From the NCBI GenBank assembly GCA_964561115.1, contig CAZLOE010000006.1, positions 1 through 57,462 of the forward strand: a DNA stretch of 57,462 nucleotides, given 5' to 3'. The notes under the pieces are model-generated. The model did not search any database. It had not been told where the DNA came from and saw only the letters and a list, made by a program, of their open reading frames with translations. Below, one piece after another: positions 8,026 to 16,555 of the stretch (positions are counted from its first letter, which is position 1; each line of letters opens with the position of its first letter). Position numbers and translations under genes: made by a program. Source of the DNA: CAZBSE01 sp964561115. GTDB taxonomy: Bacteria; Actinomycetota; Humimicrobiia; Humimicrobiales; Humimicrobiaceae.

Positions 8026-9556
8026 AATCAATTGCTCTGCTTTCCCTGATCACGGTAACTTTTATCTGTCCGGGATATTCCATTTCTTTCTCTATCTCTC
8101 TTGCTATTTCCTTAGACAGCATTATTGACATATTTTCATCAACTTCTTCAGGTTTTACCATTACTCTTATTTCTCTCCCGGCCTGGATGGCGTAGGCCTT
8201 TTCTATCCCCTTAAATTTAGTTGCTATTTTTTCCAGGCTCTCCAGCCTCTTTACGTAACTCTCCAGTGTCTCTCTTCTTGCACCCGGTCTTCCGCCTGAA
8301 ATCTGATCTGCAGCCTGTATTATGACATCCAGTATTGATTTTGGTTCAACTTCATTATGATGTGACTCAATGGCATGACAAATCTCTTCATCTTCATTTA
8401 ATCTTCTTGCAAGCTCTGCTCCTATAATAGCATGTGACCCTTCTATATCATGAGTAAGGGCTTTACCTATATCATGCAGCAGCCCGGCCCTTTTTGCTTT
8501 TTTGGAGTTCATACCCAGCTCTGAAGCGATCATGCCAGCTATATAAGCAACTTCTTTTGAATGTAGCAATACATTTTGACCGTAGCTTGTCCTGTATTTT
8601 AATCTACCAAGTACTTTTACTATTCCCGGATTTAACTCTGATATTCCTGTATCGAAAACAGCCTGCTCTCCTTCAAGTTTGATCTCATTGCTGATAATCT
8701 TACTTGCTTTTTCATACATTTCTTCGATTCTTGCAGGATGGATTCTTCCGTCCGTTATTAAATTCTCAAGGGTGACCCTTGCGATCTCTCTTCTTACAGG
8801 GTCGAATGAAGACAGTATTACAGCCTCGGGTGTATCGTCAACAATTATATTTATACCGGTTAAGTTTTCAAAAACTCTTATATTCCTTCCCTCTCTCCCT
8901 ATTATTCGCCCTTTCATTTCATCATTGGGAAGATTTACCACGGATACTGTGGTCTCGCTGACATGGTCCATAGCACATCTCTGTATTGCCTGGGAAATTA
9001 TCTTTTTAGCCATGCTATCAGCATCTTCCTTTAACTTCGCCTCAATGTTCCTTATCTCCTTTGCAGATTCATATTTTGCCTCATCTTCTATTTTCTTCAT
9101 CAGTATTGCTTTTGCTTCTTCTTTGGTAAGCTCCCCTATAGCCTCAAGCCTAAGTATTTCTTTTTCCAGTATTTCATCCAATTTATTAGTCTTTTTATTA
9201 AATTCTTCTCTTTTTTGATTTACAATCTGTTCTTTTTTATCCAAGTAATAAGCTTTTTTCTCAATAGAGTCTTCATGGCTCAGCAGTCGGTCCTCTTTCT
9301 TTTTAAGCTCAAATTTCTGTTTTTTAGTCTCTTCTTCGTTTCTGGCCTTTAAATTTTGAACTTCTTCTTTGCCTTCAAGAAGTGCTTCTTTCCTGATGTT
9401 CTGTGCTTCCTTTTTGGCATTATTCAACATAAGGTCTGCTTTTTGCTCTGCCGAACTTAGTTTTGAATCTATTATGTACTTTCTAAAGAAGAACCCTATG
9501 AAAAACCCTATTATAGCTGCAATTCCTATCAATAGAATCCTTATTAATAAATCCAT
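8015..9556 (-). CDS. rny: ribonuclease Y
   Basis: Membrane-anchored endoribonuclease that starts mRNA decay in Gram-positive bacteria. The 513-aa layout is canonical: one N-terminal transmembrane helix (residues ~3-24), a long coiled coil (~30-200), a KH domain containing GRIIGREGRNI, then an HD domain with LLHSKE, GLLHDIGKA and ESHH metal-binding residues. AAGGAAGG lies just before the ATG. This gene starts the rny-GHKL-spoVS-mia-dap run and has a long leader with a terminator hairpin directly in front of it, so transcriptional attenuation is likely. Confidence 0.97.
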   Translation of the reverse strand: MDLLIRILLIGIAAIIGFFIGFFFRKYIIDSKLSSAEQKADLMLNNAKKEAQNIRKEALLEGKEEVQNLKARNEEETKKQKFELKKKEDRLLSHEDSIEKKAYYLDKKEQIVNQKREEFNKKTNKLDEILEKEILRLEAIGELTKEEAKAILMKKIEDEAKYESAKEIRNIEAKLKEDADSMAKKIISQAIQRCAMDHVSETTVSVVNLPNDEMKGRIIGREGRNIRVFENLTGINIIVDDTPEAVILSSFDPVRREIARVTLENLITDGRIHPARIEEMYEKASKIISNEIKLEGEQAVFDTGISELNPGIVKVLGRLKYRTSYGQNVLLHSKEVAYIAGMIASELGMNSKKAKRAGLLHDIGKALTHDIEGSHAIIGAELARRLNEDEEICHAIESHHNEVEPKSILDVIIQAADQISGGRPGARRETLESYVKRLESLEKIATKFKGIEKAYAIQAGREIRVMVKPEEVDENMSIMLSKEIAREIEKEMEYPGQIKVTVIRESRAIDYAK

Positions 9557-9577
9557 TTTATAAACCTTCCTTCCAAA

Positions 9578-9606
9578 TAAAAAAGTCGAGTCAATTATTA
9601 CTCGAC
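9578..9606 (-). terminator. intrinsic terminator in the rny leader
   Basis: On the minus strand GTCGAGT (9606-9600) pairs perfectly with ACTCGAC (9591-9585) across an 8-base loop, and six T residues follow (9584-9579). This is a standard Rho-independent terminator. It sits 28 bases before the rny start, and its T-tract runs into the region just ahead of the AAGGAAGG site. It therefore either ends a short upstream RNA or acts as an attenuator of the rny operon. Confidence 0.85.
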
Positions 9607-9943
9607 CGATAAATTAATTTGCACTAATTAATTTTAAATAAAATATTTTAATATCAGATTTAACCAAATTTATTAAAATTACAATATTTTTTCATTTTAA
9701 AAATGCTGCCCTATTTATATCTGATCAACATCTTTTTAAAATAATTACTAACTTACCTCCAGTTTTTTTTATTTTACAAAAATTATCATTAGCAATTTAT
9801 TAAACAATTTGAATTATTCTTATAGTTAAAAACCTGCTTCCTTCTGTTTTATAACAATATAATCTTTTTATCGCTAATAATATTTACTTTTACTAGTGCA
9901 AATTATTCTATAAATCAAGTAATTTTCAATAAAAATATCAATT
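9607..9943 (-). ncRNA. candidate structured leader RNA or small RNA upstream of rny
   Basis: This fills the 428-base gap between tyrS and rny; no coding gene is credible here. By-eye minus-strand helices are: a closing helix of 12 perfect pairs (9894-9905 with 9615-9626); a 12-pair helix with two G-U pairs (9871-9882 with 9784-9795) enclosing a 9-pair stem with one bulge (9846-9855 with 9825-9833) and a purine-rich 12-base loop; an 8-pair helix (9769-9776 with 9737-9744) enclosing a small hairpin with loop GGAGGTA (9754-9760); and a 7-pair helix (9719-9725 with 9653-9659). The terminator follows the closing helix by eight bases. The layout resembles a riboswitch-type leader or a terminated sRNA, but AT-rich DNA gives chance pairings, so this is a hypothesis. 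Confidence 0.45.
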
Positions 9944-9949
9944 GATTTT

Positions 9950-9978
9950 ATTTTAACGATAGCATTAATTTAAGTCAA
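9950..9978 (-). promoter_or_regulatory. promoter of the rny leader
   Basis: On the minus strand TTGACT (9978-9973) is followed after exactly 17 bases by TAAAAT (9955-9950), each five of six matches to the sigma-A consensus. The -35 lies a few bases after the tyrS stop. Transcription would begin near 9943 and give a leader of roughly 385 bases before rny. Confidence 0.7.
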
Positions 9979-9984
9979 TACATA

Positions 9985-11223
9985 TTAGTCTTTTACTACT
10001 ATTTTCCTGAAGTGCCTTTTACCTCTTTGAATTACCCTATTGTTAATATAGTTTAAATCAAATTCCATATTAGGATCATCAACTTTTATATCCCCGACTT
10101 TAATTCCTCCCTGGGCAATAAGTCTCCTGGCTTCACTTTTTGATCCTGCAAGTCCTGAATCTACCAGTATCTCTATTAAAAAGACTTTATTTCTCTTTAT
10201 CTTGCTGGAATCAATTGTATATTCTGACACATTTTCAGGAGCTTTCTTTTTCTTAAATATCAAGTCAAAATTTTCCTCTGCTTCTTCAGCATCTTTTCTG
10301 CTGTAGAGGTTTTCTATTATTATTTTAGCCAGTTTTCTTTTTGCAACAGATGGATTCAGCTTCTGCTTTTTTATACCGTCTTCAATTTCTCTTATCTTAT
10401 TGCTGTCCAGTGTTGTAAGCAGCCTGTAATAATCGATCATTATGCTGTCAGGTATAGACATGACCTTTCCAAAGATCTCCTGCGGCGGTTCATCCACTCC
10501 TATGTAGTTTCCAAGGCTCTTACTCATTTTTTCAATACCGTCAGTACCTACCAGAATTGGCATTGTTATAGCTATCTGAGGTCTCTGTGAAAATTCTTTC
10601 TGAAGCTCTCTTCCCATTAACAGATTAAATCGCTGATCGGTTCCTCCCAATTCTACATCTGATTTTATTGCGACAGAATCATATGCCTGCATTACCGGGT
10701 AAAGAAATTCCATAATCGCTATGGGGGTATTTCCCTTGAACCTCTTTTTGAAATCATCTCTTTCGAGCATCCTTGCAACAGTGAATTTTGATGTAAGATT
10801 TAGGACATCTTCAAACTTTATGATTTTGAGCCACTTTGAATTTTTGACTACTTCAGTTTTTTGGGGATCAAGTATTTTAAAGGCCTGTTTCATATAAGTC
10901 TTTGCATTCTTGTCTATTAGTTCTGCAGACAGCTGAGGTCTTAATACAGATCTCCCTGAAGGGTCTCCTATTCTTGCAGTATAATCTCCTATTATAAGAA
11001 CAGCCTTATGCCCCAGATTCTGAAACTGGCGGAGTTTATTTAAAACCACTGTATGTCCGAGATGAATATCAGGAGAAGTCGGATCAAGTCCTAATTTTAC
11101 TTTCAATGGCTTGTTTTTCGCTATTGATTTTTCAAGAATGGCTTTAAGTTCCTTTTCAATCAATATATCTTCGGTTCCCGATGCTATAGTTTCTATCTGT
11201 TTTTTTAAATTTTTCTCTATCAT
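9985..11223 (-). CDS. tyrS: tyrosine-tRNA ligase
   Basis: Class I aminoacyl-tRNA synthetase that charges tRNA-Tyr. The 412-aa enzyme has the HIGH-type motif in DIHLGHTVVL, the KMSKS loop in EKMSKSLGN, and a C-terminal S4 RNA-binding domain (about residues 345-412). The HLGH variant and this length fit the TyrZ-like branch of bacterial enzymes. It is transcribed divergently from the PBP gene. The 176-base upstream gap is too short for a T-box, and none is visible. No strong ribosome binding site precedes the ATG. Confidence 0.96.
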   Translation of the reverse strand: MIEKNLKKQIETIASGTEDILIEKELKAILEKSIAKNKPLKVKLGLDPTSPDIHLGHTVVLNKLRQFQNLGHKAVLIIGDYTARIGDPSGRSVLRPQLSAELIDKNAKTYMKQAFKILDPQKTEVVKNSKWLKIIKFEDVLNLTSKFTVARMLERDDFKKRFKGNTPIAIMEFLYPVMQAYDSVAIKSDVELGGTDQRFNLLMGRELQKEFSQRPQIAITMPILVGTDGIEKMSKSLGNYIGVDEPPQEIFGKVMSIPDSIMIDYYRLLTTLDSNKIREIEDGIKKQKLNPSVAKRKLAKIIIENLYSRKDAEEAEENFDLIFKKKKAPENVSEYTIDSSKIKRNKVFLIEILVDSGLAGSKSEARRLIAQGGIKVGDIKVDDPNMEFDLNYINNRVIQRGKRHFRKIVVKD

Positions 11224-11300
11224 ATTGACTTTTATTAAATATTATTAAAAAATTAAAAACTTCCAATTAAATATTTTTACTTGAAAATTAAAATAAATAT

Positions 11301-11338
11301 TAACATAACTGGTCATATATATTAAGACCATGTTGTTA
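11301..11338. repeat. imperfect inverted repeat between tyrS and the PBP gene
   Basis: TGGTC (11310-11314) faces GACCA (11326-11330), and outer arms TAACA (11301-11305) face TGTTA (11334-11338), in the 176-base divergent intergenic region. It could be an operator serving one or both genes or a weak hairpin. No flanking T-tract makes it a convincing terminator. Confidence 0.4.
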
Positions 11339-11399
11339 TTTAATTAAATTTTATATAAAATTTCTTAGGTTAAAATTATTTAAAAACAAACATTTAAAA

Positions 11400-14243
11400 A
11401 TGAGCTCCAATCGCAGAGAATTAAGCGGGTGCCTTAAAGTCCTTATATTTTTTATATCCTCACTACTGGTGCTGGTTTTAGCAACAGGTGGTATTTTAGT
11501 CCTTTACTATTTAAACTCGCTTCCGACACTTGAAGAACTTACTCCTTCACCTATTGCCCAGACCTCTAAAGTCTACTCTCTGGACGGCAGCCTGATAACT
11601 GAATTCCATTCCGGGGAAAACCGGGAGATAATCTCATTTCATGAAATGTCACAGTATATAAAAGATGCCATTGTAGCAGTTGAGGATAAAAGGTTTTACG
11701 AACATCGGGGCGTTGATTATAAAAGGATTATAGGAGCTTTTATAGCAGATATAAAGGCTGGTGATCTATCTCAGGGCGGCAGTACCATCACTCAGCAGTA
11801 TGTAAAGAATGTCTATTTTACCCCTGAAAAGACATTCAGAAGAAAACTAAACGAAGCTTTGATAGCAGTACAGCTGGAAAGAAACTATACCAAAGATAAG
11901 ATACTCGAAATGTATTTAAACACCATTTGTTTCGGTTCCGGAGCTTACGGGATACAAAAAGCATCAAAAATATACTTAGGCATTGATGCAAGCGAATTAT
12001 CACTTTCCCAAGCAGCACTTCTGGCAGGACTTGTAAGGACTCCGGAATTATATTCACCCTTCAATGATATTGAAAAGTCAAAAATAAGAAGGGACCTTGT
12101 TCTTCAACTTATGTATGATCAGGGATTTATCAATACAGACCAATATCTTGATGCCCTGGCCGAACCTGTAGTAATAAATGAAAATCCTACTGTTGATTCT
12201 GAAATATACAGCAGCAGGACAGCTCCCTATTTTATAGATTACGTCAAGCAGAGATTATATGAAAAGAAATTCAAAGATTATGATGTGTTCAAAGGAGGGT
12301 TGCGAATATATACAACCCTTGATACGGATATGCAGGAAAAAGCGGAAGATACCATAAAGACAATCTTTCCTGAAGATCCAGGGCCATCTTATTCTTTAAT
12401 AAGTGTCGATCCTGACAATGGTTATATTTATGCTCTTATCGGCGGAAAAGATTACAACATCAGTAAATTCAATATCGCTATCCAAGGAAAAAGACAGCCG
12501 GGATCTGTTTTTAAGACATTAGTCCTTATAGAATCAATACTGCAGAATTTTTCTCCAAATAATACCTTCAATCCCAATGGCCCCATTACCATAGATATGG
12601 AAGAGGGTCCCGACTGGCAGGTTCATAATTACAATAATCAGACATTCGGAGAAGAAGAAATGACTGTAGTAGATGCCACAGTACAATCGGTAAATGTAGT
12701 CTATGCCCAGTTGATGATGAAGGTCGGGGCAGAGAATGTAGAGAGCTTATGCAGTGACATGGAAATCTATGATATAGGCAGTAATCCTGCAATTGCTATA
12801 GGCGGACTTGAGACAGGAATAACTCCTCTTGACCTGAGCAAAGTTTTTTCAACGCTTGCCTCCGGCGGTATATACCGCCAGCCGGTATGCATTTTAAAAA
12901 TAACTGATTACCAGGGAAACGTATTATACGAGTATGACCCGGATAATAATGAGTCTGAACACAGAGTACTTGAAGAACCTGTTTCATACTATATAACCCA
13001 GATACTTAAAAAAGTCATAGAGAGCGGAACAGGCAGAGGAGCTGATATCGGAAGGCCTTCGGCAGGTAAAACCGGAACTACTGAAAACAATGTAGACGCC
13101 TGGTTTGCCGGCTATACTCCCGACCTTGTTACGGTGGTATGGATGGGTCATCCGGAAGCAAGTCAGCCCATGGAACCTATAAATGGCAGAGTTGTAGTAG
13201 GAGGAACCTATCCTGCAGATATATGGCGTGAATTTATGAGTTCTGCTCTTGAAAACATACCTGTATCCGACTTTAAAAAGCCTGACAAAGAACTGATAGA
13301 TGTTGAAATCTGTGCAGATTCCGGTTTACTTACAACATTCTGGTGTCCTGAAGAGTCCATTGAATGGCAAATATTTATTGAAGGAGAAGAACCTGAGGAT
13401 ATCTGTAATGTGCATAATAAAGTCGAAGTGCCTGATGTAATAGGAAAAAGTTTTGAAGATGCAAAAAAGATACTTGAAGACTTATATTTTGTAGTCGAGG
13501 AAACCTATGGATTTAATGAAATATATAATAAGAATATCGTTTTTAAACAAAATCCTGAATCAGGTGAAGTAATTGAATCGCTCACCGGTGAGAAATTAAA
13601 TATTATTTTATATATCAGTAAAGGCAAGGAAACTTTTAATATGCCTGATCTTGTGGGGCTAGATCTTGATGATGCAGAAGAGATAATAGAAGATTTCGGA
13701 TTGATACTCTCCAGCACTGTATATGACTTCAGTAATGAACAGCCAGCTGATATAATATTCGACCAGAACCCCGTTCCGGGTTCAAAAGTATCTAAATCAG
13801 ATACGGTAACTCTGTATATAAGCAAGGGCGAAAATCCCCAGTCAACCGTTCCTGATGTTCTGCAGATGACTGAAGAAGAGGCAATCGAAGAATTAAAAGC
13901 ACAGGGTTTTGAAATAATAAGTGTCTACTATGAAGAAAGTACAGAAGAAAAAGACTTAGTATTTTCCCAGACGCCTGTAGCGGGTACTCTTTATGAAAAA
14001 ACACAGGAGGTAATAATTAAAATAAGCCTGGGAGTAAAAGTGCCTAATGTCATTGATATGACCAGGGAAGAAGCTGAGCTCGAGTTAAGTGAATTGGGAT
14101 TTGAAGTTGAAATACTTCCTGATGAAGAAACTTATGGTAAAGTCATAGGCCAGACCCCTGAAGCAGATGAATACTTAAATTACGGCTCTATTGTGACTAT
14201 AGAGATAATGGAAGAAGAAGAGGAAGAGGAAGAAGAAATTTAA
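11400..14243 (+). CDS. class A penicillin-binding protein with four PASTA domains
   Basis: Bifunctional peptidoglycan synthase. A transmembrane helix (~13-32) is followed by a GT51 glycosyltransferase domain (~60-230, with EDKRFYEHRG and GGSTITQQ). The transpeptidase (~330-610) has its serine in GSVFK near residue 370, SVN, and KTGTT near 556. Four PASTA repeats begin near residues 674, 745, 814 and 879, starting with VPDVIG, MPDLVG, VPDVLQ and VPNVID. The protein ends in a run of glutamates. PASTA-bearing class A PBPs are typical of actinobacteria and other monoderms. It stands alone on the plus strand, and the convergent U32 gene ends 14 bases after it. Confidence 0.95.
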   Translation: MSSNRRELSGCLKVLIFFISSLLVLVLATGGILVLYYLNSLPTLEELTPSPIAQTSKVYSLDGSLITEFHSGENREIISFHEMSQYIKDAIVAVEDKRFYEHRGVDYKRIIGAFIADIKAGDLSQGGSTITQQYVKNVYFTPEKTFRRKLNEALIAVQLERNYTKDKILEMYLNTICFGSGAYGIQKASKIYLGIDASELSLSQAALLAGLVRTPELYSPFNDIEKSKIRRDLVLQLMYDQGFINTDQYLDALAEPVVINENPTVDSEIYSSRTAPYFIDYVKQRLYEKKFKDYDVFKGGLRIYTTLDTDMQEKAEDTIKTIFPEDPGPSYSLISVDPDNGYIYALIGGKDYNISKFNIAIQGKRQPGSVFKTLVLIESILQNFSPNNTFNPNGPITIDMEEGPDWQVHNYNNQTFGEEEMTVVDATVQSVNVVYAQLMMKVGAENVESLCSDMEIYDIGSNPAIAIGGLETGITPLDLSKVFSTLASGGIYRQPVCILKITDYQGNVLYEYDPDNNESEHRVLEEPVSYYITQILKKVIESGTGRGADIGRPSAGKTGTTENNVDAWFAGYTPDLVTVVWMGHPEASQPMEPINGRVVVGGTYPADIWREFMSSALENIPVSDFKKPDKELIDVEICADSGLLTTFWCPEESIEWQIFIEGEEPEDICNVHNKVEVPDVIGKSFEDAKKILEDLYFVVEETYGFNEIYNKNIVFKQNPESGEVIESLTGEKLNIILYISKGKETFNMPDLVGLDLDDAEEIIEDFGLILSSTVYDFSNEQPADIIFDQNPVPGSKVSKSDTVTLYISKGENPQSTVPDVLQMTEEEAIEELKAQGFEIISVYYEESTEEKDLVFSQTPVAGTLYEKTQEVIIKISLGVKVPNVIDMTREEAELELSELGFEVEILPDEETYGKVIGQTPEADEYLNYGSIVTIEIMEEEEEEEEEI

Positions 14244-14257
14244 CAATGATTTTATAT

Positions 14258-16555
14258 CTATTCTACCCCGCGCATCAGGTGGCCTTTTGAATAATCCTTA
14301 AATAGCCTATCATCTTTTAGACAACTTATAAAATCACTATATTTTTTCTTATCCTTTTTTTTCACCATATCAATTGCTTCCCTGTATATCTTTATTATTT
14401 TTAAAAATTCTTTTTCTTTAAAAAATCTTCTATCCAATATAATATTATTTAATCCGCTTTCAAAAATTTTATCAATATCAAACACAGTACAAAAATTCTT
14501 TGAATTAAATATTATTATATTTTCATTATAATCAGAACCCACGGGAAACCTGTATCCCTTCAAATCTTCTACAAAGCAGCTTGATGTATCTTTACTGGTC
14601 ATAAAGCTTAACTTGTATCTGGAATTCATCACAGGAAAATATCCATGCCCAAAAATGGAAAATTCAATGTCGTCACAGTATAGATTTCTATAATTTGATG
14701 CAAGTTTTTTTATTTCATTAAGATTTAATTCTGGAGAAAACTCTACTCCTTTTAGGATAATACCTCCGGAAAGAAAATTTTTAAAAAACAATATCGACAG
14801 ACTGTTGAAAAGATTGAAATTGAAGCTTAAATATAAATCAATTTTGGTTTTCCTTTTTATACCTATTTCAGCTAAAAATTTTATTATTCCAGGATTTGAT
14901 ACTTTAAAACTGTTTATTTTAGAATCCAGAAATTTTAATATCTTATTTTTCAATGGATTAAAATCGCCATTATATATAACAGAAGGTGTATTTACAGATA
15001 CTTTTATATTTTTAAGTTCATTATAACTTCTTAAAATTTTAAATTCCTCATCTTCCCGGCCTTTATTACTCATAAGTCTATCAAAATCACTGTAAATAAT
15101 ATGATAGGCACCTTCTCTTACAGCAGACTCTATATTCTTATAGTCATATATATAAACAGAAATAGAAAAATTATTGTTTTCAGGCTTTTTACCTTTTATA
15201 TCATCTACCTGTACAAATTTTTTAATATAATTGTTTATTTCCTTGTTAAACAAGCTTCTTTCTTCAATATTGGATTTTTTCTCTTTTTTTGATCTATATT
15301 TATTCAAACTGCTTTCAAACAGATGCTTTGCCTCGTCATTTAATTTCCTGTCAAAATATTTAAATACCCTGTCCTTTTTAACAATGCTGCATTTTTTATT
15401 TAATTCTATTTCGTATTTATATTTATTGTTTTCTTCTTTTATTAAGTTAAAGTCTCTTATATTTATCCGGCTGTTGCCTTTTTTGGTCCAGATTTCAATA
15501 ATATCACCCCTGTTTATTTTCCAGCTGCTTTTTATAAAAATAGAATTCTTATTATCATTTAAATCTACTTTATAAACACGCCCCAAAAAATTTCCTATAC
15601 TGCCTGATTTTTTAACCGATATTATATTTTTGGGGTACTTCTCCTTTAAATATCCAGGCCCCAGCTCCCTTGAAAATATCTGTGTTATCTTATAAAAGTC
15701 AGCATCATCGACTTTATAATCTGAAGGGTTGTAGTAATAAAGGTCTATGTATTTTCTATAAATCCCTGTAACCAGCCCAACATATTCAGGTGACTTCATT
15801 CTCCCTTCTATTTTTAGCGCATCCACTCCTGCTGTTATTATAGATGGCAGCAGTTCAAGTACGCAGAGGTCTTCTTTGCTGAACAAGTAACTTCCGTCAG
15901 TTATAATATAATTTATTTTGTTATTTTCTTTCTCTGCAAGTCTATATTTCATCCTGCAAGGCTGACTGCACCTGCCCCGGTTTCCGCTTCTTCCTCCTAC
16001 AAAAGAGCTAAAATAACAGCTGCCTGAATATGAGTAACACTGAGATCCATGACCAAATACTTCAATCTCCAATAATTTTCCAGTACATAAATCTTTTATT
16101 TCATCAAGGGTCATTTCTCTGGCCAGGATAGCCCTTTTAAATCCAAGCTCTTTTAATAATTTTAATGAATAAATATTATGGATATTCATTTGGGTGCTTG
16201 CATGAACCGGAGTTTCTTTGTATAAGTCTTTTATTAGTTTATATATACCGTAATCCTGCACTATAATCCCATCAGAGCATACACAGGTATATTTATTCAA
16301 GAATTCTATTACATCTCTGATTTCTTCATCTTTTATCAGAGTGTTTAAGGTTAGATATACTTTTACCTTATTTCTGTGAGAGAAATCTACTGCTCTTTTT
16401 AGCTGTTTCATATCGAAATTTTCAGCATAAGCTCTGGCACCAAATTTCTTGTAACCAAGATAAATAGAATCAGCACCGGCATTGACAGCAGCTACCAATT
16501 GCTCCCATCCTCCTGCCGGTGCTGTTAATTCTATTTTATGAACGGCATTATTCAT
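14258..16555 (-). CDS. U32 family protein, probable RNA hydroxylase (RlhA/TrhP-like)
   Basis: Belongs to the U32 'peptidase/collagenase' family, whose characterised bacterial members hydroxylate 23S rRNA (RlhA) or tRNA uridine 34 (TrhP). The 765-aa protein has a U32 TIM-barrel start (LTAPAGGWEQLVAAVNAGAD), the family cysteines in SQCYSYSGSCYF and GRCSQPCRMKY, and a long C-terminal half like the DUF3656 extension of the larger members. Its ATG overlaps the argH end by eight bases, so it is co-transcribed with the arginine operon, though no link to arginine synthesis is known. Which RNA it modifies cannot be told from the sequence. Confidence 0.85.
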   Translation of the reverse strand: MNNAVHKIELTAPAGGWEQLVAAVNAGADSIYLGYKKFGARAYAENFDMKQLKRAVDFSHRNKVKVYLTLNTLIKDEEIRDVIEFLNKYTCVCSDGIIVQDYGIYKLIKDLYKETPVHASTQMNIHNIYSLKLLKELGFKRAILAREMTLDEIKDLCTGKLLEIEVFGHGSQCYSYSGSCYFSSFVGGRSGNRGRCSQPCRMKYRLAEKENNKINYIITDGSYLFSKEDLCVLELLPSIITAGVDALKIEGRMKSPEYVGLVTGIYRKYIDLYYYNPSDYKVDDADFYKITQIFSRELGPGYLKEKYPKNIISVKKSGSIGNFLGRVYKVDLNDNKNSIFIKSSWKINRGDIIEIWTKKGNSRINIRDFNLIKEENNKYKYEIELNKKCSIVKKDRVFKYFDRKLNDEAKHLFESSLNKYRSKKEKKSNIEERSLFNKEINNYIKKFVQVDDIKGKKPENNNFSISVYIYDYKNIESAVREGAYHIIYSDFDRLMSNKGREDEEFKILRSYNELKNIKVSVNTPSVIYNGDFNPLKNKILKFLDSKINSFKVSNPGIIKFLAEIGIKRKTKIDLYLSFNFNLFNSLSILFFKNFLSGGIILKGVEFSPELNLNEIKKLASNYRNLYCDDIEFSIFGHGYFPVMNSRYKLSFMTSKDTSSCFVEDLKGYRFPVGSDYNENIIIFNSKNFCTVFDIDKIFESGLNNIILDRRFFKEKEFLKIIKIYREAIDMVKKKDKKKYSDFISCLKDDRLFKDYSKGHLMRGVE

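Noticed and set aside
8674..9218. Long open frame on the plus strand opposite rny (179 codons).
   Set aside because: It is the antisense shadow of the coiled-coil and KH region of RNase Y and has no ribosome binding site or recognisable protein features.
9660..9695. An 11-codon ATG-to-stop reading frame on the minus strand in the rny leader.
   Set aside because: It has no good ribosome binding site and lies across one of the proposed helices. A leader peptide cannot be excluded but is not supported.
9834..9845. The loop of the rny leader contains GAAGGAAGCAG, identical to part of the SRP (4.5S) RNA apical motif.
   Set aside because: The rest of the SRP signature (GTCAGGTCC before and CC-rich closing after the tetraloop) is missing and the flanks are AT-rich, so this is not an SRP RNA gene.
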